A stretch of 11,554 nt of DNA from an uncultured Bacilli bacterium (GTDB lineage: Bacteria; Bacillota_I; Bacilli_A; RF39; UBA660), in NCBI GenBank assembly GCA_934096715.1, contig CAKOMQ010000028.1, positions 1-11,554 on the forward strand, written 5' to 3'. A program made the position numbers and the translations under genes. The notes below the pieces were generated by a model. That model was not told the DNA's origin. It saw only the letters and a list, made by a program, of their open reading frames with translations, and searched no databases. This document shows positions 1-5,460 of the stretch, in pieces. Position 1 is the first letter of the stretch; every line of letters begins with the position of its first letter.

Positions 1-12
1 ATATAAAATAAA

Positions 13-53
13 CTTTGTTCAAGTTTTCATCACTATGTGTGACTTGAACGAAG
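13..53. other. Long hairpin at the left edge, upstream of the first gene
   Basis: Bases 13-24 and 42-53 can form a 12-pair stem with one G-T wobble and a 17-base loop. It ends eight bases before the ATG at 62. On the plus strand no T-run follows, so it is not a plus-strand terminator. On the minus strand the stem is followed by a T-rich stretch (positions 12 down to 1), so it could end a minus-strand transcript, but no minus-strand gene is visible to its right. It could also be a leader structure of the gene at 62. Confidence 0.4.
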
Positions 54-61
54 TGAAAGAA

Positions 62-331
62 ATGGAAGGTTATTATGTAACAGGTATAACTTTAATAGGA
101 TTATTTGCATTTATGATTATATCTTATTTATTTATAAGTTATCAGTTAGATAATAAGTTTATAGTAAGATATGGAATAATTAAGATAAGTTTTGATTATA
201 AAAAAATTACTAAAGTAGTAAGAGTTAAAGATAAAGTAAAGGTAAGTATAGGGAACATTGATTTTATAGTGAATACTTTAGATAATGAATTATTTTATAG
301 TGAAATAAAGAAGAAAGTAGGTTTGAAATAA
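62..331 (+). CDS. Small membrane protein with a possible PH-like domain
   Basis: About 89 residues. A single hydrophobic segment lies at about residues 6-25, followed by a basic, beta-rich tail. The tail has a RYGI...KI pattern and a terminal F-x-x-x-I-K-K-K helix, which resemble short bacterial PH-domain proteins (a membrane span plus a PH fold). This family call is tentative. The frame is open to the left edge, so the start is uncertain: an ATG at 35 lies in the loop of the 13-53 hairpin with no ribosome site. The ATG at 62 sits just after the hairpin with a weak GTGAAAG and is preferred. The stop overlaps the rmuC start by one base (TAATG), so the two are probably translationally coupled. 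Function unknown. Confidence 0.6.
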   Translation: MEGYYVTGITLIGLFAFMIISYLFISYQLDNKFIVRYGIIKISFDYKKITKVVRVKDKVKVSIGNIDFIVNTLDNELFYSEIKKKVGLK

Positions 332-1446
332 TGGAATATATATTAATTGGATTACTTGTTGTAGTTATAATACTTTTAATAGTAGTAATTATAAAAGTAA
401 GTGGAAGTGGTAGTGTAGGAGATAAAATAACTAGATTAGAAATTGATATGACTAAGTCTATTGGTGATTTTAAAATAGATTTTAGTTCTTCTATTAGAGA
501 TGACTTTGATAAAATGAATGATAGATTAGAATATAGAATTAAAGAATTAAATGAGAAGGTTAATTCTAGATTAGATGAAAACTTTGAAAAGAGTAATAAA
601 ACTTTTATAAATGTACTTGAAAGATTAAATAAGATAGATGAAGCTCAAAAAAAGATAGATGGCTTATCTACTGAGATTGTATCACTTCAAAGTGTTCTTA
701 CAGATAAAAAAACACGTGGTACATTTGGAGAAGTTAATCTAGAATATATTCTTAATAATGCTTTTGGTAGTAGTAAAAATGGTATATATGAAGTTCAACA
801 TAAAATGAGTAATGGTAGTATTGTAGACGCAATTCTTTATGCACCGCTTCCACTTGGTACAATTGGAATAGACTCAAAGTTTCCTTTGGAAAACTATCAA
901 AAAATGACTGATAAAAAGAGAACTAGAGAAGAAAGAATGCTTTTTGAGAAGGCATTTGTAAATGATGTAAAAAAACATATTAATGATATTAGTAGTAAAT
1001 ATATAATATCAGGAGAGACTAGTGATGAAGCAATAATGTTTTTACCTGCTGAAGCAATATTTGCTGAGGTTAATGCATATCATCCAGAAATTCTTAATTA
1101 TGCTTATCAAAAGAAAGTATGGATAACTGGTCCGACTACTCTTATTAGTACTCTATCTATTATAAGTATGATTCTTAAGAATATGGAAAGAGATAAGTAT
1201 GCTAAAGTTATTCATGAAGAGTTAGAAAAACTTGGAATAGAGTTTAGTAGATATAAAGAAAGATGGGATAAGTTATCTAGAAGTGTTAAGAGTGTTAATC
1301 AAAGTTTAGATGAATTACATGTTACGACTGAAAAGATAACAAAAAGATTTGAAAATATTAAGAATACAGAATTTGATAAGATAAAACATGATGATGTTAA
1401 ATTAATTGAAGGACAAGTATATGAAAAAGATATATCTGATATGTAA
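331..1446 (+). CDS. rmuC: RmuC family DNA recombination protein
   Basis: 371 residues in the RmuC layout: an N-terminal membrane span (residues 3-22), a charged coiled-coil stretch (about 35-125), then the RmuC domain. Recognisable blocks are GTFGEVNLEYIL (130-141), a DAILY strand (166-170), GIDSKFPLENYQ (179-190), MFLPAE (236-241) and VWITGPTTL (263-271). The domain has a restriction-endonuclease-like fold. In E. coli, RmuC limits inversions at short inverted repeats; the exact biochemical activity is not settled. The start is fixed by the one-base overlap with the upstream small gene, and the 3' end overlaps the next gene by 26 bases, so this is a tightly packed operon. Nothing appears truncated. 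Confidence 0.9.
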   Translation: MEYILIGLLVVVIILLIVVIIKVSGSGSVGDKITRLEIDMTKSIGDFKIDFSSSIRDDFDKMNDRLEYRIKELNEKVNSRLDENFEKSNKTFINVLERLNKIDEAQKKIDGLSTEIVSLQSVLTDKKTRGTFGEVNLEYILNNAFGSSKNGIYEVQHKMSNGSIVDAILYAPLPLGTIGIDSKFPLENYQKMTDKKRTREERMLFEKAFVNDVKKHINDISSKYIISGETSDEAIMFLPAEAIFAEVNAYHPEILNYAYQKKVWITGPTTLISTLSIISMILKNMERDKYAKVIHEELEKLGIEFSRYKERWDKLSRSVKSVNQSLDELHVTTEKITKRFENIKNTEFDKIKHDDVKLIEGQVYEKDISDM

Positions 1447-2026
1447 TAATAGTTTAATTAATAATTTAGATTATCCTAGTAAAGACTTAGATAAGGTTAG
1501 AAGTGTAAGGCCACTTAGTACACTTGGAGATAATTTAAGTCGGGAATTATGTAATAATGATGAATTGTGTGAGTGTACTAAAATTGTTTCTAGTATGGAA
1601 GCTAGTACACTTTCTACTTCAAAATATATTAGTAATAAGTATTCATTAGATATATTGGTTGATAGTAGACTTAATGATCAGTTAATAGGAGATCTTAATA
1701 ATAAGAAATTAAGCTTAATAAAGAATTTACAAGAACATGATTTAAATTATAAATTAAGTGGTGGAGAAAGTATTAATGAAGTAAAGTATAGAATGACTTC
1801 GATTATAGGTGAAATTATTAAATATAATTTAAATACTTTAGTATTTACTAATAGAAGAAGTATTATGGCATATCTTTTGAATTATAGTAAAATAGGTTAT
1901 AGTTTAGATGATGATTTAATTCTTACCTATAATGATAAAGTTATTTACACTGATTCATATAAAGAGTTAGATATATATGAATTAGTTATTGAAAATAATA
2001 AAGTAGTAGATATAAATTTAAAATAA
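1421..2026 (+). CDS. Histidine-phosphatase-fold protein lacking catalytic residues (pseudo-phosphatase)
   Basis: 201 residues with the phosphoglycerate-mutase-like pattern: an N-terminal beta strand, then RPLSTLG (30-36), an SS block (57-58), a DSRL block (81-84), GGES (114-117) and a late TLVFTN block (139-144). The family's RHG motif should fall at residues 8-10, but here it is C-N-N. The second catalytic His (usually SHG) is Asn144 in TNR. The phosphate-binding Arg after the SS block is also missing. The fold seems kept while phosphotransfer chemistry should be lost, so a binding or regulatory role is inferred. I chose the ATG at 1421 because AAGGA (1409-1413) sits seven bases upstream; a TTG at 1406 has no such support. 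It overlaps the rmuC end by 26 bases, so it is likely cotranscribed. Confidence 0.65.
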   Translation: MKKIYLICNNSLINNLDYPSKDLDKVRSVRPLSTLGDNLSRELCNNDELCECTKIVSSMEASTLSTSKYISNKYSLDILVDSRLNDQLIGDLNNKKLSLIKNLQEHDLNYKLSGGESINEVKYRMTSIIGEIIKYNLNTLVFTNRRSIMAYLLNYSKIGYSLDDDLILTYNDKVIYTDSYKELDIYELVIENNKVVDINLK

Positions 2027-2048
2027 AAAAATAAGCACTAGGCTTATT
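2019..2048 (-). terminator. Intrinsic terminator of tRNA-Met (minus strand)
   Basis: On the minus strand AATAAGC (2048-2042), loop CTAGT, then GCTTATT (2036-2030) followed by a T-run (2029 down to about 2025). The T-run lies only on the minus-strand side, so it serves the tRNA. Its tail overlaps the stop codon of the plus-strand gene that ends at 2026. Confidence 0.8.
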
Positions 2049-2059
2049 AAATATCTAAT

Positions 2060-2136
2060 TGGTAGCGGGAGAGGGATTCGAACCCCCGACATCACGGGTA
2101 TGAACCGTGTGTTCTAGCCAACTGAACTATCCCGCC
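2060..2136 (-). tRNA. tRNA-Met (CAT), elongator type
   Basis: 77 bases with encoded CCA. The anticodon stem CACGG/CCGTG carries the loop TTCATAC, giving anticodon CAT. The acceptor arm GGCGGGA pairs with TCCCGCT, with a G1-T72 wobble, and the T arm contains GGTTCGAATCC. The overall sequence resembles the Bacillus elongator tRNA-Met rather than initiator or lysidine-modified Ile tRNA. It is the only tRNA on the minus strand here and has its own promoter and terminator. Confidence 0.95.
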
Positions 2137-2148
2137 AAGAACAAATTA

Positions 2149-2177
2149 ATAATAACATAAAATAAAAACTTTGACAA
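2149..2177 (-). promoter_or_regulatory. Sigma-A-type promoter of tRNA-Met
   Basis: Read on the minus strand: TTGTCA (2177-2172), 17-base spacer, TATTAT (2154-2149) with an extended TG one base upstream. The predicted start is about 2142, a few bases before the mature tRNA 5' end at 2136. Confidence 0.75.
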
Positions 2178-2204
2178 GATGTTTTTTAGAAATGGTGGTA
2201 AAAT

Positions 2205-2831
2205 ATGAAAAAAAGAATAGTATTTGATTTAGATAATACTTTGATAATGTGGAGTAAAAATTATCGCTTTGCTTTAGATAATGTTCTTAAAGACTTAGAA
2301 ATAGATACAACTGATGAAGAGATAGATAATTATGATAATTCCCTTGGATTATATGAACTAGAATATACTAATTATAATAAAAAAGACTTTATGGAATTTA
2401 CTAGAAAGTACTTTAAAAGTAATATACCTGATATATTCTATGATATGTTAAAAGATTATCAAAAAGATTGTTATATAGTAGATGAAGAATTAATAAATAC
2501 TTTAAAATATTTAAGTAGTAAATATGATTTAGTAGTATTAACCAACTGGTTTACTTCTACTCAAGTTGAACGACTTAAGAATAGTCAAGTATTAGAATAT
2601 TTTACATTTGTAAGTGGTGGAGATGAAAGAGTACTTAAACCTGACTTAAAAGCATTTGATATAGTATTTGATAACTTTAGGCCTAGTGAATGTATTATGG
2701 TAGGAGATTCATTTAGAAGTGATATAGAGCCTGCTATTAAGTTAGGAATGGATTATTACTGGGTTACAAATGAAGAAAATAATGAATATAAAACTATTAA
2801 GAATGTCTATGAATTAAAGGATCTTTTGTAA
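2205..2831 (+). CDS. HAD superfamily hydrolase (probable phosphatase)
   Basis: 208 residues with all four HAD motifs. Motif I is FDLDNT with nucleophile Asp8 and acid/base Asp10. Motif II is Thr113 in VLTNW. Motif III is Lys145 in LKPD. Motif IV is VGDSFRSD with Asp168 and Asp173. An alpha-helical cap lies between motifs I and II (about residues 15-100), as in the YjjG/phosphoglycolate phosphatase-like subgroup. It should be a cytosolic Mg-dependent phosphatase of a small phosphorylated metabolite; the substrate cannot be inferred. The ribosome site is GGTGG at 2194-2198, six bases before ATG. No clean promoter was found: a TTGACA at 2171 overlaps the tRNA-Met -35 on the other strand, and the nearest TAAAAT is 22 bases away, abutting the start codon. 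Confidence 0.88.
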   Translation: MKKRIVFDLDNTLIMWSKNYRFALDNVLKDLEIDTTDEEIDNYDNSLGLYELEYTNYNKKDFMEFTRKYFKSNIPDIFYDMLKDYQKDCYIVDEELINTLKYLSSKYDLVVLTNWFTSTQVERLKNSQVLEYFTFVSGGDERVLKPDLKAFDIVFDNFRPSECIMVGDSFRSDIEPAIKLGMDYYWVTNEENNEYKTIKNVYELKDLL

Positions 2832-2854
2832 AAAGTAGGGAATGGTGCTATAAT
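2826..2854 (+). promoter_or_regulatory. Promoter for the acetyltransferase-glmM pair
   Basis: TTGTAA (2826-2831), 17-base spacer, TATAAT (2849-2854) with an extended TGC just upstream. The -35 box coincides with the stop of the HAD gene. The predicted start near 2861 leaves a leader of about ten bases carrying GGTGAT before ATG 2870. Confidence 0.75.
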
Positions 2855-2869
2855 TTAGTTGGTGATGAT

Positions 2870-3529
2870 ATGAAAACAAATGAAATATTTATTAGTAATG
2901 ATTCAATTGCTATTGATTTAATAAGAAATTCTACTTATCCTTATGAAGTATTAGGAAGTATTAAAGATTATATAGTTAAGCTTGGTAATACTTTAGGGGA
3001 TGACTATATAAAGATGGAAGATAATATCTGGATACATAAAAATGCTCGTGTATTTGAAAGTGCTTATATAATGGGGCCTTGTATTATAGATGATGGAGCA
3101 GAAATTAGACATTGTGCTTTTATAAGGGGCGGAGTTATAATAGGTAAGAATAGTGTCTTGGGTAATTCTTGTGAAGCTAAAAATGCTATTTTATTTGATA
3201 ATGTTCAAGTACCACATTTTAATTATGTAGGAGATTCAATACTTGGAAGTCATGCTCATATGGGTGCTGGAAGTATTACATCAAATGTTAAAAGTGACAA
3301 AAAATTAGTTGTAATTAAAAGTGGTGACGAAGTTCTTGAAACAGGTATAAAAAAAGTTGGAGCTTTTCTTGGTGACAATGTTGAAATAGGATGCAATTGT
3401 GTTTTAAATCCAGGTACATTTATTGGACCTAATTCAAGAATTTATCCACTTACTTCTGTAAGAGGCGTTATTAAAGAAAATAGTATAGTTAAAAGTATGA
3501 ATATTATAGTTGAAAAGGAAGATATGTGA
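2870..3529 (+). CDS. Stand-alone GlmU-type acetyltransferase (left-handed beta-helix), likely glucosamine-1-phosphate N-acetyltransferase
   Basis: 219 residues. An N-terminal helical segment (1-50) is followed by hexapeptide-repeat coils (about 52-205), matching the C-terminal acetyltransferase half of GlmU without the uridylyltransferase domain. GlmU-like catalytic features align: Lys104 (EAKN), His116 (PHFNYVGD), Tyr119, the MGAG turn (131-134) and Asn139. By my alignment the position equal to E. coli GlmU Asn377 is His130. Proteins like this are often annotated 'UDP-N-acetylglucosamine pyrophosphorylase', which the missing nucleotidyl domain does not support. The overlap with glmM, whose product is GlcN-1-P, supports acetylation of that product. 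The uridylyl step must then be encoded elsewhere. Start chosen from the promoter and GGTGAT ribosome site. Confidence 0.8.
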   Translation: MKTNEIFISNDSIAIDLIRNSTYPYEVLGSIKDYIVKLGNTLGDDYIKMEDNIWIHKNARVFESAYIMGPCIIDDGAEIRHCAFIRGGVIIGKNSVLGNSCEAKNAILFDNVQVPHFNYVGDSILGSHAHMGAGSITSNVKSDKKLVVIKSGDEVLETGIKKVGAFLGDNVEIGCNCVLNPGTFIGPNSRIYPLTSVRGVIKENSIVKSMNIIVEKEDM

Positions 3530-4875
3530 TGGGAAAATTATTTGGAACAGATGGTATAAGGGGTATTGTTAATGATGATCTTACAGTAGACTTAGCTCTT
3601 AAAATAGGAGCATCAGTTACTAAAGTACTTAAAAAGAATCTTAATAAGAAAGAATTAAAATTTGTAATTGGTGGAGATACTAGAATTAGTCGTGAGATGC
3701 TTAGTAGTAGTGTTTCTGCTGGCGTACTAAGTGAAGGTGGAAGTGTTATAGATGTTGGAGTAATGCCAACTCCTGCTATAAGTTATTTAACTAAACTTCT
3801 TAATTGTGATGGTGCATTTATTATAAGTGCTAGTCATAATCCTAGCAAATATAATGGTATTAAAGTCTTAGATAATTTTGGATATAAACTTACAGAAGAT
3901 ATGGAAAGTGAAGTAGAAGAACTTTTATTACAAGATAATTTTTTATATAACAAGGAAGTTAATAACTGTGGAAATATCACTAAATTAGATAATCCAGAAG
4001 AACTTTATGTTAATTACTTACTTACTACTATAGATAAGATAAGTAATATGAAAGTTTTAGTAGATGCTGCTAATGGTGCTAGTTATAAAACTAGTGAAAT
4101 GTTATTCTCCAAACTAGGAATAGATTATAAGATTATTAATAATACACCAGATGGTCTAAATATAAATGAGAATGCTGGTTCTACTCATATAGATAATTTA
4201 GTAGAGCTTGTTAAGAGTGAAGGTTATGATGTAGGTATTGCTTATGATGGGGATGCCGATAGATGTATAATGGTAGATGACTTAGGTAATGTAATTGATG
4301 GAGATTATATACTAGCTATATGTAGTAAATATTTAAAAGAAAATGGTCGTCTTAAAAATAATACTTTAGTTGGAACAGTCATGTCTAATTTAGGACTTGT
4401 TAAGTATTCAGAAGAAAATGGTATTAATTTTGAAGCTACTAAAGTAGGAGATAAATATGTACTAGAATGTATGTTAAAGAATGATTATATTCTTGGTGGA
4501 GAACAAAGTGGACATATTATATTTAAAGAATTTGCAAATACTGGCGATGGAGAATTAACTAGTTTACAAGTATTAAATGTAATAAGTAAAAAGAATAAAT
4601 CATTAAGTGAACTTAAAAATGTAATGAAAAGTTATCCACAAGTTATGATTAATGTTGAAGTTAGTAAAGAAGGAAAAGATTCTTTTAAAGAAAATGAAAA
4701 TATTAATAATATGATTAATGATATTACTGATAAATTACATGGAGATGGTCGTGTTCTTGTTAGAGCAAGTGGAACAGAGAATCTAATTAGAGTAATGCTT
4801 GAAGGTAGTGATTTAGATTTAATTAATAATTATTGTAAAACACTTGCGGATTTTATTAAAAATGAGTTAAAATAA
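3529..4875 (+). CDS. glmM: Phosphoglucosamine mutase
   Basis: 448 residues, the full length for GlmM. It converts glucosamine-6-phosphate to glucosamine-1-phosphate in the cytosol for UDP-GlcNAc and peptidoglycan synthesis. It begins GKLFGTDGIRG. It has the phosphoserine loop ISASHNP with Ser102, the metal loop DGDADR (240-245), the sugar-binding loop GGEQSGH (323-329) and the phosphate-binding loop RASGTEN (412-418). The ATG at 3529 shares its A with the upstream TGA (TGATG), with AAGGA at 3515-3519 as ribosome site; a GTG three bases earlier is possible but less likely. It is translationally coupled to the acetyltransferase gene, which would use its product. No defects are seen. Confidence 0.96.
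   Translation: MGKLFGTDGIRGIVNDDLTVDLALKIGASVTKVLKKNLNKKELKFVIGGDTRISREMLSSSVSAGVLSEGGSVIDVGVMPTPAISYLTKLLNCDGAFIISASHNPSKYNGIKVLDNFGYKLTEDMESEVEELLLQDNFLYNKEVNNCGNITKLDNPEELYVNYLLTTIDKISNMKVLVDAANGASYKTSEMLFSKLGIDYKIINNTPDGLNINENAGSTHIDNLVELVKSEGYDVGIAYDGDADRCIMVDDLGNVIDGDYILAICSKYLKENGRLKNNTLVGTVMSNLGLVKYSEENGINFEATKVGDKYVLECMLKNDYILGGEQSGHIIFKEFANTGDGELTSLQVLNVISKKNKSLSELKNVMKSYPQVMINVEVSKEGKDSFKENENINNMINDITDKLHGDGRVLVRASGTENLIRVMLEGSDLDLINNYCKTLADFIKNELK
4844..4873 (+). promoter_or_regulatory. Possible promoter of tRNA-Arg inside the glmM 3' end
   Basis: TTGCGG (4844-4849) and TAAAAT (4868-4873) with an 18-base spacer, about 24 bases before the tRNA. The match is only fair; readthrough from glmM is an alternative. 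Confidence 0.3.
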
Positions 4876-4896
4876 TCTTAGTGATTATTTTCTTGT

Positions 4897-4973
4897 GTCC
4901 TCGTAGCTCAGCTGGATAGAGCAATCGCCTCCTAAGCGATAGGTCGTGTGTTCGAATCACATCGAGGACGCCA
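4897..4973 (+). tRNA. tRNA-Arg (CCT)
   Basis: 77 bases with encoded CCA. The acceptor GTCCTCG pairs with CGAGGAC. The anticodon stem ATCGC/GCGAT carries the loop CTCCTAA, anticodon CCT, reading AGG. The T arm contains GTTCGAATC. Seven Ts follow directly after CCA and probably help end the transcript. It sits 21 bases after glmM. Confidence 0.95.
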
Positions 4974-5014
4974 TTTTTTTGCCTTTTAATGCAAACAAAG
5001 ATATGTATTTATTG

Positions 5015-5043
5015 TTGATATTCAACTTAATGTGTATTATAAT
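5015..5043 (+). promoter_or_regulatory. Promoter of the small toxin-like gene
   Basis: TTGATA (5015-5020), 17-base spacer, TATAAT (5038-5043). The predicted start near 5050 gives a leader of about 58 bases. The -10 box sits within a near-palindromic GTATTATAATATAC. Confidence 0.75.
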
Positions 5044-5065
5044 ATACATAGAGAATATTTGATAG

Positions 5066-5075
5066 TTGAGTGCTT
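5066..5075 (+). repeat. Leader copy of TTGAGTGCTT, repeated at 5229-5238
   Basis: The same ten bases occur in the toxin mRNA leader and in the right arm of the downstream hairpin (5229-5238). The hairpin's left arm (5209-5217) is complementary to both. The mRNA 5' end can therefore pair with its own 3' region, and the antisense RNA can pair with the leader. Confidence 0.65.
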
Positions 5076-5100
5076 GCCTACTTTCACAGAGAAAGGGGGC
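5076..5100 (+). promoter_or_regulatory. RNA hairpin covering the toxin ribosome-binding site
   Basis: Bases 5076-5085 pair with 5091-5100 (eight Watson-Crick pairs, one G-T, one mismatch, five-base loop). The right arm contains AAAGGGGG, the ribosome site eight bases before ATG 5108. It would hide the site in the full-length mRNA, like the upstream helix in the Fst toxin mRNA of plasmid pAD1. Confidence 0.6.
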
Positions 5101-5107
5101 TGATGAT

Positions 5108-5191
5108 ATGAATAAAAAAGATTTTATTATTCTATTTTTATTTATAGTAATCTTTTTGTTAATAGCTCTTCTGTTTACTATCGTAGACTAA
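5108..5191 (+). CDS. 27-residue hydrophobic peptide, putative type I toxin
   Basis: It begins MNKKDF, continues with about 19 almost uninterrupted Phe/Ile/Leu/Val/Ala residues (one membrane span) and ends TIVD. Length, charged N-terminus and single span fit membrane toxins of type I toxin-antitoxin systems in the broad Fst/Ldr/TxpA style, although I cannot assign a named family. Support for expression: a consensus promoter at 5015, strong AAAGGGGG ribosome site, intrinsic terminator at 5254-5296 and a convergent antisense RNA. A second copy of the coding core lies at 5320-5357 without a start codon. Such peptides usually depolarise or disturb the cell's own membrane when translated unchecked. 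The peptide is too short for ordinary gene callers. Confidence 0.7.
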   Translation: MNKKDFIILFLFIVIFLLIALLFTIVD

Positions 5192-5201
5192 GTTTTTTAA
5201 T

Positions 5202-5238
5202 AAAAGAAAAGCACTCAGTCATCTCTGATTGAGTGCTT
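5202..5238 (-). terminator. Terminator of the antisense RNA
   Basis: A 13-pair stem with one G-T (5209-5221 with 5226-5238) and loop TCTC. On the minus strand it is followed by TTCTTTTA. On the plus strand no T-run follows, so within the toxin mRNA it is an internal hairpin. Confidence 0.7.
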
Positions 5239-5253
5239 CCAACAATAATTGGC

Positions 5254-5296
5254 GAGTACTCGACACTGCAAAGTCAAGTATTCTCTTTTTTATTTT
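5254..5296 (+). terminator. Terminator of the toxin mRNA
   Basis: GAGTACTCGAC (5254-5264) pairs with GTCAAGTATTC (5273-5283) with one mismatch and one wobble, followed by TCTTTTTTATTTT. This places the toxin mRNA 3' end near 5291. Confidence 0.6.
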
Positions 5297-5319
5297 ATGC
5301 AATTGTTTAAAAAACATAC

Positions 5320-5357
5320 TTATTCTATTTTTATTTGTAGTAATCTTTTTATTAATA
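5320..5357 (+). repeat. Second, start-less copy of the toxin coding core
   Basis: 36 of 38 bases match 5127-5164 in the toxin gene. Both differences are A/G changes. Upstream only an A-run matches, and no start codon or ribosome site stands at the equal position. Downstream the sequences part. It is transcribed from the other strand as the 5' part of the antisense RNA, so it probably persists as a pairing element rather than a gene. Confidence 0.75.
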
Positions 5358-5374
5358 TCAATTGCTCTAACCAT

Positions 5375-5403
5375 ATATTACCACACTTTGATTCTAAATT
5401 CAA
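5375..5403 (-). promoter_or_regulatory. Promoter of the antisense RNA
   Basis: Read on the minus strand: TTGAAT (5403-5398), 17-base spacer, TAATAT (5380-5375) with an extended TG one base upstream. Predicted start near 5368. Confidence 0.6.
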
Positions 5404-5410
5404 TTAAATG

Positions 5411-5439
5411 TTTACTTAATTCATAAGGTACCTTATAAT
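5411..5439 (+). promoter_or_regulatory. Promoter of the NADAR-family gene
   Basis: TTTACT (5411-5416), 17-base spacer, TATAAT (5434-5439). Predicted start near 5446, leaving a short leader with AAGGT before ATG 5461. It is almost the same as the promoter at 6077-6105. Confidence 0.75.
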
Positions 5440-5460
5440 AAAACTAAGAAGAAGGTAATT

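Larger units (their letters stand above)
5197..5368 (-). ncRNA. Putative antisense RNA antitoxin
   Basis: Predicted from a minus-strand promoter (5375-5403) and a minus-strand terminator (5202-5238), giving an RNA of about 165-170 bases. Its last 95 bases or so are fully complementary to the toxin mRNA 3' region (through 5291). Near its 5' end it carries the complement of the second toxin copy (5320-5357), so it can also pair with the toxin coding sequence itself with only two mismatches in 38 bases. This arrangement of convergent RNAs crossing direct repeats recalls the par locus of pAD1 and txpA/RatA. Transcription is inferred, not seen. Confidence 0.6.

Noticed and set aside
2171..2204. 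TTGACA ... TAAAAT as a promoter for the HAD gene
   Set aside because: The spacer is 22 bases and the -10 would touch the start codon. The TTGACA is better explained as the complement of the tRNA-Met -35.
3526..3531. TGA read as tryptophan (Mollicutes code)
   Set aside because: TGA ends the acetyltransferase gene exactly at the glmM start and ends the DHHW gene, while tryptophans are TGG.
5229..5426. 65-residue open frame containing the second toxin copy
   Set aside because: It starts at a TTG inside a hairpin, has no ribosome site, contains the toxin mRNA terminator, and its hydrophobic part is explained by the repeat.
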